Virus record (IMG/VR): IMGVR_UViG_3300026479_000007
Location: 62,001 to 126,000 of that record
Reading direction: 5' to 3' (one strand)
DNA length: 64,000 nucleotides
Source of the DNA: a virus
In this document: in pieces, positions 34,061-42,112 of the stretch
How the letters are laid out: each line of letters begins with the position of its first letter
How positions within the stretch are numbered: position 1 is the stretch's first letter
Notes under the pieces: model-generated
The model's input: only the letters and a program-made list of their open reading frames with translations
Told to the model about the DNA's origin: nothing
Databases searched by the model: none
Made by a program: the position numbers and the translations under genes

Positions 34061-34636
34061 TTAATCCTTCTTAGATTTATGTACACTAAATTCAGTTTTA
34101 TCTTTTAATAAATCAGAATTAGATATAATTTCACAAACCTTTAAAGCTTCATTTAATAAAGTATTATCTCCTTTTTCAGATAAGGGGTAATTTTTATCAT
34201 TAAAACTTTCCATATTTAATGTATGTAAATTTAATTCTATAGAAACAAAACTTCTTTTGTTATTATAATTTACATTTTCAGGAAAATCATAAACATATAT
34301 ATTTTCTAAATATGCGGGAAATATTTTATTATTTGACAAAAAACTTTTTAAATCTTCTCTATATATACTTCTAATATAATTTTTCAATTTTTTAGAAATC
34401 TCATAATCATAATCTAAAAAAGAATATTTATCAGATTCATGTTGATAATATTTTTCTTTTATATCTATCCAAAAACCTAATTCTATATATATAGTTTCTG
34501 GGCTTTGTTTTTGAAAACAAGTTCCTATTTTAAATTTTATTTTATCATTCCCAAAAAGACTTCCATCTATTTTAATCTCTTTCCCAGTCCTTTTTGTTTG
34601 TTTGTCTTCTAAAGTTAATTCATTACATTCTCTCAT
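34061..34636 (-). CDS. Hypothetical protein
   Basis: 191 residues, family not recognised. It shows mixed beta/alpha content (IKFKIGTCFQKQSPETIYIE, LGFWIDIKEKYY, SFVSIELNLHTLN) and a charged C-terminus. No signal peptide, membrane segment or catalytic pattern is visible. It is the only minus-strand gene between thioredoxin and the prohead protease, enclosed by a shared terminator on one side and a 147-nt divergent gap on the other. This suggests an inserted accessory gene with its own promoter. Confidence 0.5.
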   Translation of the reverse strand: MRECNELTLEDKQTKRTGKEIKIDGSLFGNDKIKFKIGTCFQKQSPETIYIELGFWIDIKEKYYQHESDKYSFLDYDYEISKKLKNYIRSIYREDLKSFLSNNKIFPAYLENIYVYDFPENVNYNNKRSFVSIELNLHTLNMESFNDKNYPLSEKGDNTLLNEALKVCEIISNSDLLKDKTEFSVHKSKKD

Positions 34637-34743
34637 TTTTTAAGTTATACAATAATTTATTTCTGCTACACTTTACAATTTTAAATTTTTTTTTTAATTA
34701 AAACAAGTTTTTTAATTAAAAATTAATAAACTTTTTTTCATCA

Positions 34744-34750
34744 TATTTAT
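34744..34750 (+). promoter_or_regulatory. Candidate late-promoter element (CATATTTAT) before the protease
   Basis: TATTTAT 33 nt before the prohead protease ATG, in a 147-nt gene-free AT-rich stretch. Confidence 0.4.
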
Positions 34751-34783
34751 ATATGTTAATTATTATATAATAAATAAAAAAAA

Positions 34784-35428
34784 ATGAGTTTAGATAAATA
34801 TGTAATATCAGAGTTTTATACTTTTGAAGTAGACTCTACCTTAATAAAGGAAGCTGAAGAAAAAAATCAACCAATCTTTATGACTGGTATTCTTCAAAAG
34901 GCTAATACTGAAAATAGAAATGGAAGAGTTTATCCATTAGATATTTTAAAAAGAGAAGCTAAAAAATATGAGGAAGCAGTAAAAGAAAATAGAGCTACTG
35001 GAGAATTAGACCATCCAGATAGTGCTGTAGTTAGTTTGTCTAATGTTTCTCATATGGTTACTGAAATGTGGTGGGAAGGTGAAACTTTAATGGGTAAAGT
35101 AAAATTACTTGATACTCCTTCTGGAAACATTTTAAAAGGATTGTTGAAAAGTGGAGTTATGCTAGGTATATCTTCAAGAGGTGTTGGTTCTGTAAAAAAT
35201 AAAAATGGACTCGATGTTGTTCAAGAAGATTTTGAACTTATAGGTTTCGACTTTGTTTCTTCTCCTTCTACTCCTGGTGCATACTTATTTAAAGAGTCAA
35301 AAAGCTGGGGGATGACTAAATTAGATGGTAATAGTTCAAAAATATTAAAACCAAATGAATTGAATACTTTTAATGATTCAATGAAAGAATTATTCAAAGT
35401 TTCTAAAAAAGATTTTTGGAAAAAATAA
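34784..35428 (+). CDS. gp21: Prohead core protease (gp21-like, S80 type)
   Basis: 214 residues, typical for T4-type prohead proteases. NTENRNGRVYPLDILKREA is followed by the His motif ATGELDHPDSAVV (His77), then HMVTEMWWEGETLMGKVKLL and the Ser motif MLGISSRGVGSV (Ser130/131), and ends with EDFELIGFDFVSSPSTPGAY. The enzyme matures the head by cutting scaffold, core and capsid proteins after (L/I)-x-E. The gene order protease-scaffold-capsid is the T4 order 21-22-23. A related but catalytically empty protein is encoded at 16491. Confidence 0.93.
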   Translation: MSLDKYVISEFYTFEVDSTLIKEAEEKNQPIFMTGILQKANTENRNGRVYPLDILKREAKKYEEAVKENRATGELDHPDSAVVSLSNVSHMVTEMWWEGETLMGKVKLLDTPSGNILKGLLKSGVMLGISSRGVGSVKNKNGLDVVQEDFELIGFDFVSSPSTPGAYLFKESKSWGMTKLDGNSSKILKPNELNTFNDSMKELFKVSKKDFWKK

Positions 35429-35459
35429 CATTTTAAATGGAATTTAATTTTTTATAAAC

Positions 35460-35466
35460 TATTTAT
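35460..35466 (+). promoter_or_regulatory. Candidate late-promoter element (ACTATTTAT) before the scaffold
   Basis: TATTTAT 34 nt before the scaffold ATG, in the same ACTATTTAT form as before gp25. Confidence 0.4.
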
Positions 35467-35500
35467 CCGTAAACCTTTCATTTAAGTAAAAAAAAATAAA

Positions 35501-36937
35501 ATGTCAGAAAAAAGCAAAACATCTCTAGAAAAAGCTTTATTAGAAACTAGAGAAATAGAACAAGCAGCGATTAACAGTGCAAAAAAAGTAGTTGAAGAAT
35601 CTACTATTGCAAAAATGAACGAGGCTGTAAAAAAAGCTCTTGAGGAGTTAGAAAATAAAACTATCGAAGAAGGTGTTGAAATTGAAGTTGGAGATGCTGA
35701 TATTTCAGTTAGCGTTGAAGATGGAGTAACTTCTATTAAAGTAGATGCAGAGGAAGACGATTTAAACATTATACCTACTGACGAAGAAGAGGAAGGAATT
35801 GATTCTGAAGAAGAAATCGAATCTAAAGAAGAAGATGAAACAGAAAAAGAAGAATTTGAATCTGAAGAAGATGATGAAGATGAGGATGAAGAATTGTTTG
35901 AAGTAAATCTTTTTGAAGAAGAAATAGAAGAAGCACCAGTAGAAGAAGCACCAGTAGAAGAAGCTCCAGTAGAAGAAGCTCCAGTAGAAGAAGCTCCAGT
36001 AGAAGGAGATTTAGATACTGAAGAAGATTCTCAAACAGTAGAAGTTCCTACTAAATCTGCTATCGAACAATTAAGTTCAAAATTAGATGCAATTCTTTCT
36101 AAATTAGAACAACCACAAGAAAATATAGAAGCAGCTCAAGAAGAAGAAGAAGTGGCAAGTGAAAAATCAGAAGAAAATCCAGCAGCTGAAGGTGAAGTTG
36201 AAATAGAGATAACTGATGATGAAGCTACAGAAGCTCCTGAAACAGAAGAAGAAGTAGTTTCTGAAGAATACTTAGAAGAAATTGAAGTGGTAGATGAAGA
36301 TGAAGAAGTTTCTGAAAAAGAAATTGAAGACATTTTAGCAGGTATTTTACCAAAAGATAATGAAGAAGGTGATGAAGATATTTTAGATATCGAAACTGAA
36401 GAAGAATTAGAAGAAGTTATGGGAGTCGGACATGGAGTTCAAAGAGCTTTTGGGAACAAAACAAAAGCACAAGGACACCATTCACCAATAGCTCCTTTAC
36501 ACGAAAATAACGCTCATAATGAAGCTAAAATAGCTGAGCTCACAGAGGAAAACGAAAGTTTAAAAGAATCCCTAAAAGAGTACAAAGAATCTTTCAAAGT
36601 ACTTAGAAAACAAATTAACGAGGTTCAAACTTTTAATGCAAAGTTAGCATATGTTAACAAATTGTTCTCAAAGGGAGGTTTGACAAATGATGAAAAAGTT
36701 AAAATTGCTGAAAATTTTGATGAGACAAATACTGTCGAAGAAGCTAAAACGCTTTACAACAAAATTATTAGTGAAAGTACTAATTTATCAAATGAAAAAA
36801 CTGAACAATTAAAAAGCAAATTAAAGTCTACTAGCCCGTCTATTACTCCTGTTACTAAAACAGAAGCATTATACGAGAATAAAGAAGTTGCTAGAATGAA
36901 ACTTCTTGCTGGTATTAATAAAACCTTGAATTCTTAA
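35501..36937 (+). CDS. gp22: Prohead scaffold/core protein (gp22-like)
   Basis: 478 residues, extremely acidic between about 90 and 310, with a run of five EEAPV units encoded by a 15-bp tandem repeat. The C-terminal third is a helical coiled region (ELTEENESLKESLKEYKESF, VLRKQINEVQTFNAKLAYVN, LFSKGGLTNDEKVKIAENFD), the part that resembles T4 gp22. It ends in KEVARMKLLAGINKTLNS. Position between protease and capsid genes and the composition support the call. It guides capsid assembly and is then degraded by the protease. Confidence 0.85.
   Translation: MSEKSKTSLEKALLETREIEQAAINSAKKVVEESTIAKMNEAVKKALEELENKTIEEGVEIEVGDADISVSVEDGVTSIKVDAEEDDLNIIPTDEEEEGIDSEEEIESKEEDETEKEEFESEEDDEDEDEELFEVNLFEEEIEEAPVEEAPVEEAPVEEAPVEEAPVEGDLDTEEDSQTVEVPTKSAIEQLSSKLDAILSKLEQPQENIEAAQEEEEVASEKSEENPAAEGEVEIEITDDEATEAPETEEEVVSEEYLEEIEVVDEDEEVSEKEIEDILAGILPKDNEEGDEDILDIETEEELEEVMGVGHGVQRAFGNKTKAQGHHSPIAPLHENNAHNEAKIAELTEENESLKESLKEYKESFKVLRKQINEVQTFNAKLAYVNKLFSKGGLTNDEKVKIAENFDETNTVEEAKTLYNKIISESTNLSNEKTEQLKSKLKSTSPSITPVTKTEALYENKEVARMKLLAGINKTLNS
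35927..36001 (+). repeat. 15-bp tandem repeat (five copies) in the scaffold gene
   Basis: Five in-frame copies of GAAGAAGCWCCAGTA encoding EEAPV; the first two have A and the last three T at the variable base. Copy number can change without breaking the frame. Confidence 0.95.
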
Positions 36938-36966
36938 CAAACTTAATTAAAAAAAAAAGAAAAAAA

Positions 36967-38526
36967 ATGAGTGAATTATTAAACAGCGGTAATGTTGGTT
37001 TAACAAACTTAAGAAGTCTTTCAGAACAAAGAAGAGAAATCGTTGGAAACTGGGACAAGTCAGGACTTTTAGAAGGTCTTAACGGTGCAAAAAAATCAAA
37101 CATTGCTCAATTATTAGAAAACCAAGCGTCTCACATGTTAAATGAGGTGACACTTGATTCATCTGCAGGTCGTTTTGACACTGTAGCATTCCCAATGGTT
37201 AGAAGAATTTTCTCTAGATTATTGGCAAACGAAATCGTATCTGTACAACCATTAGCACTTCCTTCAGGATTGTTATTCTATATGGATGCTAGAGTATCAA
37301 CTGATAAAGTTGCTCCTGCTAATACAGCAAACGGTCAAGCTGGTTCAACTTTTGATGGAAATTCTGCTTACGAAAGATTTTATGACAACAGAGGTCAAGC
37401 TGCTTCTTTTGGAACTGGTGCAACTGCAAATGGTACTCAACAAACTTTAGGTTCAGGTAATACTGTTGATGGTTTAGTTGAAGTTACTTTTGCTTTAGGT
37501 TCTCAATTTGATGTTAACAAACAACAATCAAGCTCAACTTTAAGATTCTCTGCTGTAACAGCTGTTGAATATGATGGAGCTGAAGTTTTCGCTGCTGGTG
37601 ATAGCGTTAAATATTACTCTCAATTACAAACTTGGGGTCAAGACCAATTTTCTGGTCAACAAGCTAAAGTTATTTTAGATGTAAGACCTGCTGGTGTTTA
37701 TGGTGCAGATTTTGATGCTTCATTATTAGCTGACTTTACTGTTATTCCTGCTTATGAAGTATTCAATGACTTAGAAGCTAAATCAGAAATGAGTGAGTTA
37801 ACAATTAGATTCTCTTCTGTAACAGTAAATACTATTACAAGAAAAATGAGAGCTCACTGGACTCCAGAATTAGCTCAAGATTTAGAAGCTTACCACAGTA
37901 TTGATGCTGAAGCTGAATTGACAGCTTTATTATCAGAAGAGGTAGCTGCTGAAATCGATAGAGAGATTATTAGAGACCTTATCAATGGGGCAATGTTCGA
38001 AGCTAGATGGGATTATGCTGGTTTAAGAAACAATGCAAACTTCTTTGGTACTCAAAAAGACTGGAACCAAACTTTAATCACTAAAGTAAACGAAATTTCA
38101 GCTCAAATCCACAAAGCTACTTTAAGAGGTGGTGCTAACTGGATTATCTGTTCTGCTGAAGCTGGTGCTATCTTTGATGATTTAGAATACTTCCACGTAG
38201 ATGGTTCTGCTCAGCCAGAAGCTGAAAAATATAACTTAGGTATCGAGAAAATCGGTAACTTAGGAAACAGATATGTTGTTTATAAAGACCCTTATATGCC
38301 TGCAAACATCGTTCTTTGTGGACATAAAGGAGATACTTTCTTAGAAGCTGGTTATGTTTATGCACCGTACATTCCGTTGCAATTAACACAAACTATCTAT
38401 GACCCTAACGATTTCACTCCTAGAAAAGGAATTATGACTCGTTACGCTAAGAAGATGGTTAACAACCGTTTCTACGGAGTTATTTCAATCGATAACATCA
38501 ACACTTACCAACAAGTTTATAACTAA
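36967..38526 (+). CDS. gp23: Major capsid protein (gp23-like)
   Basis: 519 residues, T4 gp23 size. Conserved blocks include RAHWTPELAQDLEAYHSIDA and EAELTALLSEEVAAEIDREI, equivalent to T4 'YSIELAQDLRAVHGMDADAELS...EINREV'. Near the C-terminus are TFLEAGYVYAPYIPLQLTQT and FTPRKGIMTRYAKKMVNNRF. A likely propeptide cut is IAQLLE near residues 46-51, fitting (L/I)-x-E. Codons end in C more often than in neighbours, as expected for the most abundant protein. The ATG follows a purine-rich leader of A with a single G. A perfect terminator follows. Confidence 0.95.
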   Translation: MSELLNSGNVGLTNLRSLSEQRREIVGNWDKSGLLEGLNGAKKSNIAQLLENQASHMLNEVTLDSSAGRFDTVAFPMVRRIFSRLLANEIVSVQPLALPSGLLFYMDARVSTDKVAPANTANGQAGSTFDGNSAYERFYDNRGQAASFGTGATANGTQQTLGSGNTVDGLVEVTFALGSQFDVNKQQSSSTLRFSAVTAVEYDGAEVFAAGDSVKYYSQLQTWGQDQFSGQQAKVILDVRPAGVYGADFDASLLADFTVIPAYEVFNDLEAKSEMSELTIRFSSVTVNTITRKMRAHWTPELAQDLEAYHSIDAEAELTALLSEEVAAEIDREIIRDLINGAMFEARWDYAGLRNNANFFGTQKDWNQTLITKVNEISAQIHKATLRGGANWIICSAEAGAIFDDLEYFHVDGSAQPEAEKYNLGIEKIGNLGNRYVVYKDPYMPANIVLCGHKGDTFLEAGYVYAPYIPLQLTQTIYDPNDFTPRKGIMTRYAKKMVNNRFYGVISIDNINTYQQVYN

Positions 38527-38566
38527 GATAATTAGTTAAAACTTTATAAGTAAGTTTGAAATAATT

Positions 38567-38598
38567 AAGAGGCTAACAATGTTAGCCTCTTTTTTTTG
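38567..38598 (+). terminator. Strong terminator after the major capsid gene
   Basis: Perfect 11-bp stem AAGAGGCTAAC / GTTAGCCTCTT (38567-38577, 38581-38591), 3-nt loop, followed by a T run. Confidence 0.92.
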
Positions 38599-38655
38599 TT
38601 ATAAATTTTATGCCTAATTTAGGTTTTATGACTTTTTTAAGTTATATTTACAAAT

Positions 38656-40131
38656 ATGAAAGTTTTAATTTGCAAAATAACACAAAAAGAATTTAATGAT
38701 ATAGAAAATAAAAGTGGTTGTATTACTAATCATTTAAAAACTCTATCTATCAAAGTTGAATCTTCTTATAAAAGAAGGAAATATTTAAAAGAAAAAGGAG
38801 AATATTGGCATTTTAAATATTTTGATTTAATAGAAAAGGAAGAAAAAAATAAATTCAAATGTAAATATTGTAATTGGAACACATTAGATATAGAAAATTC
38901 AAGTGGACAATATACTTTACATTTAAAGAAAGTGCACAACAAAAACATCGAAGAATATTTAAAAGATTTCCCAGAAGAATCTATAAAATTTAAAACTTTT
39001 ATAAAAAATAAAGAAAAAAATTTAGAAACTATAAAAGAAGGTAATTTTGTTACTTGTAAAATATGTAATAAAAAAGTAAGATATTTAACAAATACACATT
39101 TAAAAAAACACAATTTAAACCTTGAAACATATAAATTAAGATTTCCAAAAGAACAATATGCAAGTAGTTCTTTTAAAGATAAAGCAGGTGAAATTTTAAA
39201 AAAAGCTTCTCAAAAAATAGAAAAAACTTTTGTTTCAAAACCAGAATTAGAATTAAAATATTTTTTAGAAAATGACTTAAATTTAAAAATATTAAAAAAC
39301 AATAGAAAAATTTTTAATGGTATGGAAATAGATATAATAATACCAGACAAAAAAATTTGTATAGAATTCAATGGAAATCTTTATCATTCAGAAAATTATG
39401 GCAAAAAAAATAGAAATTTTCATTTAAGTAAATCTGAAATATGTTTTAAAAAAGGCTATAAATTAATTCATATTTTTGAAGATGAATGGTTTTTGAAAAA
39501 TAATATTGTAAAAGAGAAAATAAAAAATATCTTAAAAACTAAAAATAAGCCATCGATTTTTGCTAGAAAATGTATTATAAAAGAGATAACATCAAAAGAA
39601 AAAGGGATTTTTTTAGAAAAAAATCATATACAAGGCAATGATAAAAGTGAAATAAAACTAGGAGCTTTATATGAAGGTAAATTAGTTTCTGTTATTACTT
39701 TATCTAACAAAAGAAATATGGTTTCAAAAATAAAAGATGAAAATTATGAAATAAAAAGATTTGCTTCAGATATTAATTATAATGTAGTTGGAATATTTTC
39801 TAAATTTATTTATTTTATTTCAAATAATTATGAATTTAATAATCTTTTTACTTTTTTAGACTTAAGATGGAATTTTGATAAAGAAAATAATGTTTATGCT
39901 AAAAATGATTTCAAATTGAAAAAAGTAATAAATCCAGATTACACATATTATAATTCTAAAGTTTCAAAATATAATAGATTTCATAAATTTTTATTTGGAA
40001 AAAATAAAATATCAAAAAAATTCCCAGAAATATATGATAAAAATAAAACAGAATGGCAAATGATGCAAGAATTAGGTTATGATAGAATATGGGATTGTGG
40101 AAAAGCTAAATTTGAGTTTAAAAAATATTAA
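38656..40131 (+). CDS. Homing-type endonuclease with zinc fingers and PD-(D/E)XK/Vsr-like core
   Basis: 491 residues. Two or three C2H2-like fingers occupy the N-terminus: CKYCNWNTLDIENSSGQYTL with LHLKKVH, and CKICNKKVRYLTNTHLKKH. Residues about 195-290 resemble a short-patch-repair/EDxHD nuclease: PELELKYFLEN, GMEIDIIIPDKKICIEFNGN, LYHSE, FHLSKSEICFKKGYKLIHIF, EDEW. The C-terminal domain (FLEKNHIQGNDKSEIKLGAL onward) looks like a further DNA-specificity unit. It is inserted after the capsid terminator and is markedly Lys/Asn-rich. A free-standing homing endonuclease is the best explanation. Confidence 0.78.
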   Translation: MKVLICKITQKEFNDIENKSGCITNHLKTLSIKVESSYKRRKYLKEKGEYWHFKYFDLIEKEEKNKFKCKYCNWNTLDIENSSGQYTLHLKKVHNKNIEEYLKDFPEESIKFKTFIKNKEKNLETIKEGNFVTCKICNKKVRYLTNTHLKKHNLNLETYKLRFPKEQYASSSFKDKAGEILKKASQKIEKTFVSKPELELKYFLENDLNLKILKNNRKIFNGMEIDIIIPDKKICIEFNGNLYHSENYGKKNRNFHLSKSEICFKKGYKLIHIFEDEWFLKNNIVKEKIKNILKTKNKPSIFARKCIIKEITSKEKGIFLEKNHIQGNDKSEIKLGALYEGKLVSVITLSNKRNMVSKIKDENYEIKRFASDINYNVVGIFSKFIYFISNNYEFNNLFTFLDLRWNFDKENNVYAKNDFKLKKVINPDYTYYNSKVSKYNRFHKFLFGKNKISKKFPEIYDKNKTEWQMMQELGYDRIWDCGKAKFEFKKY

Positions 40132-40144
40132 TTTTATTCTTTAA

Positions 40145-40162
40145 TATTTATAATATATTTAT
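40145..40162 (+). promoter_or_regulatory. Double TATTTAT element
   Basis: Two copies, 40145-40151 and 40156-40162, in the 43-nt gap before the membrane-protein gene at 40175. Confidence 0.35.
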
Positions 40163-40174
40163 AAAAAAGATGTT

Positions 40175-40531
40175 ATGGATTACATTAAGATAGGTATTGG
40201 GTCAGCATTTTTATTTGTTGCACAACTATTAGTTTGGTTTCAAATCTATGCGCCTGTTAAAGTAGAATGGTTTAAGAATAAGAGTTCATGGTTTCCATAT
40301 ATTATAGCTATCCCAATCTCCTTTATGTTTATTAAAGGTGTTGAGTATATTGTATTAGGTACTGGTGGTACTATGTGGCCATCACGTATTATAGGTTTCT
40401 GTTTGGGTATAATATCTTTTGCATTTTTAACATCACATTTCAACAATGAACCAATAAATTTAAAAACAGGTGTATGTATATTTCTTTGTGTTTGTATCTT
40501 AGCAATACAAATGTTATGGAAAACTAAATAA
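40175..40531 (+). CDS. Small four-helix membrane protein
   Basis: 118 residues with four predicted membrane helices (IGSAFLFVAQLLVWFQIY, SWFPYIIAIPISFMFI, SRIIGFCLGIISFAFLTSHF, GVCIFLCVCILAIQMLW). It has no signal cleavage site and no known family. Base composition is less AT-biased than in neighbouring genes, hinting at separate acquisition. Function unknown; holin, envelope-modifying or defence-related roles are all possible. Confidence 0.6.
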   Translation: MDYIKIGIGSAFLFVAQLLVWFQIYAPVKVEWFKNKSSWFPYIIAIPISFMFIKGVEYIVLGTGGTMWPSRIIGFCLGIISFAFLTSHFNNEPINLKTGVCIFLCVCILAIQMLWKTK

Positions 40532-40549
40532 CTTATTTTATTTTTATAA

Positions 40550-40556
40550 TATTTAT
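40550..40556 (+). promoter_or_regulatory. Candidate late-promoter element (AATATTTAT)
   Basis: TATTTAT 15 nt before the fibre gene ATG at 40572. Confidence 0.35.
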
Positions 40557-40571
40557 ATAACAAAAGATATT

Positions 40572-41855
40572 ATGAAATTATTTCTTTCACAAATTCAAGA
40601 CATAGATAAAATGCCTTATTACCTTAATAGGTTAGGTGAATTAAATATTGAAGATAATAATGTAGTATTAAATTATCAACTAAGTGGAAATACATCTAAT
40701 AAAGGTATAGGTGCTGGTTTAACTATACAAGATGGTGATGCTTTAGGTAATGATGTTACATTTAGAATAGCTTCATTAAATGTATTAACTAACAATCAGT
40801 TAAACATAAGTGAATATAATTCTAGTAGTGGATATACAAATTTAGGTTTTGCAACAGAATTGAATGATATTGTTTTGTGTAATAGTTCAAACTCTTCTTT
40901 GGATGGAGTTAGAGTAATTAAAGAAACAGATGTTGTTAATGGTGGTACTATAAGTGGTGAAACTTCTTATAGTGGAAGTAATAGATTTTTTAAATTTTTA
41001 GTTAAATCTTCAGAACAAAGCGGTTTAACACCTTCAGTAAGCGACTTACTACCTGGTGAGTTAATGTTAAATATTGCAGATGGGAAACTTTTTACTTTAA
41101 AAGGTGTCGATGGCAATTATGAAGTTGTAGAGATAGGTTCTTCTTCAATTTCAATTTTAAGTTCTAATAGTGGAATTACTTATTCTGGAGAAACTTCTGG
41201 AAGTACATCGGGAGATACATCAGGAAGTACATCAGGAAGTACATCGGGAAGTACATCAGGAAGTACATCGGGAAGTACATCGGGAGGTACAAATTCACCA
41301 GTAATACAAAATTTAATTTGGACATCATCAGTTGGGACAAGTAATGAAGAAAGATATCCTGCATATGGATATTATGATTATTCACACTCTATGTTTATAA
41401 TTAGAGCTTCAGAAATAGGCTCTGGAAGTAAAATATTACATGGTTTAGAAATAGAAGTTGGTGGATATACACCAGGTTACACTTTTAATAATCAAACTAT
41501 AAAATTAGCTCATATTAGCGATTTAGAATTTGGAAGTAATGTTAAAGTGGATTTAACAAATATTAATGACGTTTCTAACTTAACAACTGTTAAATCAAAT
41601 TTTAACTGGACTATAAACAATTCTGGTTATCAATCTATAGATTTCGATAATAACTTTGAATATAACGGAAATGATAGTTTATTGATAATTTGGGAAAATA
41701 GAGATGCTAATTGGGGGTCTGGTTTTGGATGGGCTGAATGTCATTTTGATAACACTTATTATGATTCATGGTATAGTTATCAAGATAATTCATATCCATC
41801 TGGATATGGAACAAGAGACCAATCATATAGACCTAACTTTAAAATAAAATACTAA
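40572..41855 (+). CDS. Tail fibre/appendage protein with SGST linker
   Basis: 427 residues. The N-terminal part contains LLPGELMLNIADGKLFTLKG, the 'pGELaiN.aDG.ly..' unit found in many phage fibres. A 12-bp tandem repeat encodes a (S-G-x-T) linker near residues 210-240. The C-terminal domain is a Tyr/Trp/Asn-rich beta unit (ENRDANWGSGFGWAECHFDN, SWYSYQDNSYPSGYGTRDQS), a plausible sugar-binding tip. The layout is stalk, flexible linker, then receptor-binding domain. Confidence 0.7.
   Translation: MKLFLSQIQDIDKMPYYLNRLGELNIEDNNVVLNYQLSGNTSNKGIGAGLTIQDGDALGNDVTFRIASLNVLTNNQLNISEYNSSSGYTNLGFATELNDIVLCNSSNSSLDGVRVIKETDVVNGGTISGETSYSGSNRFFKFLVKSSEQSGLTPSVSDLLPGELMLNIADGKLFTLKGVDGNYEVVEIGSSSISILSSNSGITYSGETSGSTSGDTSGSTSGSTSGSTSGSTSGSTSGGTNSPVIQNLIWTSSVGTSNEERYPAYGYYDYSHSMFIIRASEIGSGSKILHGLEIEVGGYTPGYTFNNQTIKLAHISDLEFGSNVKVDLTNINDVSNLTTVKSNFNWTINNSGYQSIDFDNNFEYNGNDSLLIIWENRDANWGSGFGWAECHFDNTYYDSWYSYQDNSYPSGYGTRDQSYRPNFKIKY
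41196..41291 (+). repeat. 12-bp tandem repeat (eight copies) in fibre gene
   Basis: Eight near-identical in-frame units of TCRGGAAGTACA type encoding S-G-S-T (with one D and one G variant). Copy-number change would alter linker length without a frameshift. Confidence 0.95.
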
Positions 41856-41857
41856 TT

Positions 41858-42085
41858 ATGGCAATAGATAATCAAGCTTTAGAAAATGATTTAAATAATT
41901 ATGGAAACGTTATTGTTTGTAGAGAAAATAACATAAAATCATATATTATTGTAATGGAAAATGTTATTACAGATGTTACAACTCTTAAAAGTTTAATAGA
42001 TAACTATTTAATTTTAGAATATCCAACAATAAAAGATATAACATTAATAGATAGCACTTTTAAGTGTTTATATGTAAACTACTAA
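41858..42085 (+). CDS. Small hypothetical protein after the fibre gene
   Basis: 75 residues, 2 nt after the fibre stop. Helical-beta pattern with SYIIVMENVITDVTTLKSLI. It may be a fibre-assembly partner, as small genes following fibres often are, but no family is recognised. Confidence 0.5.
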   Translation: MAIDNQALENDLNNYGNVIVCRENNIKSYIIVMENVITDVTTLKSLIDNYLILEYPTIKDITLIDSTFKCLYVNY

Positions 42086-42086
42086 C

Positions 42087-42112
42087 AAAAAAGCCCTAAT
42101 TAGGGCTTTTTT
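42087..42112. terminator. Palindromic terminator
   Basis: A 26-nt perfect palindrome centred on GCCCTAATTAGGGC with A6 and T6 flanks, between convergent genes. Confidence 0.85.

Noticed and set aside
34637-34783. Replication origin in the AT-rich gap before the protease gene
   Set aside because: AT-rich runs occur in every gap here; no iterons, clustered repeats or strong dyads were seen.
41196-41291. Possible CRISPR array
   Set aside because: The units are 12 bp, contiguous and in frame within a coding sequence, with no spacers.
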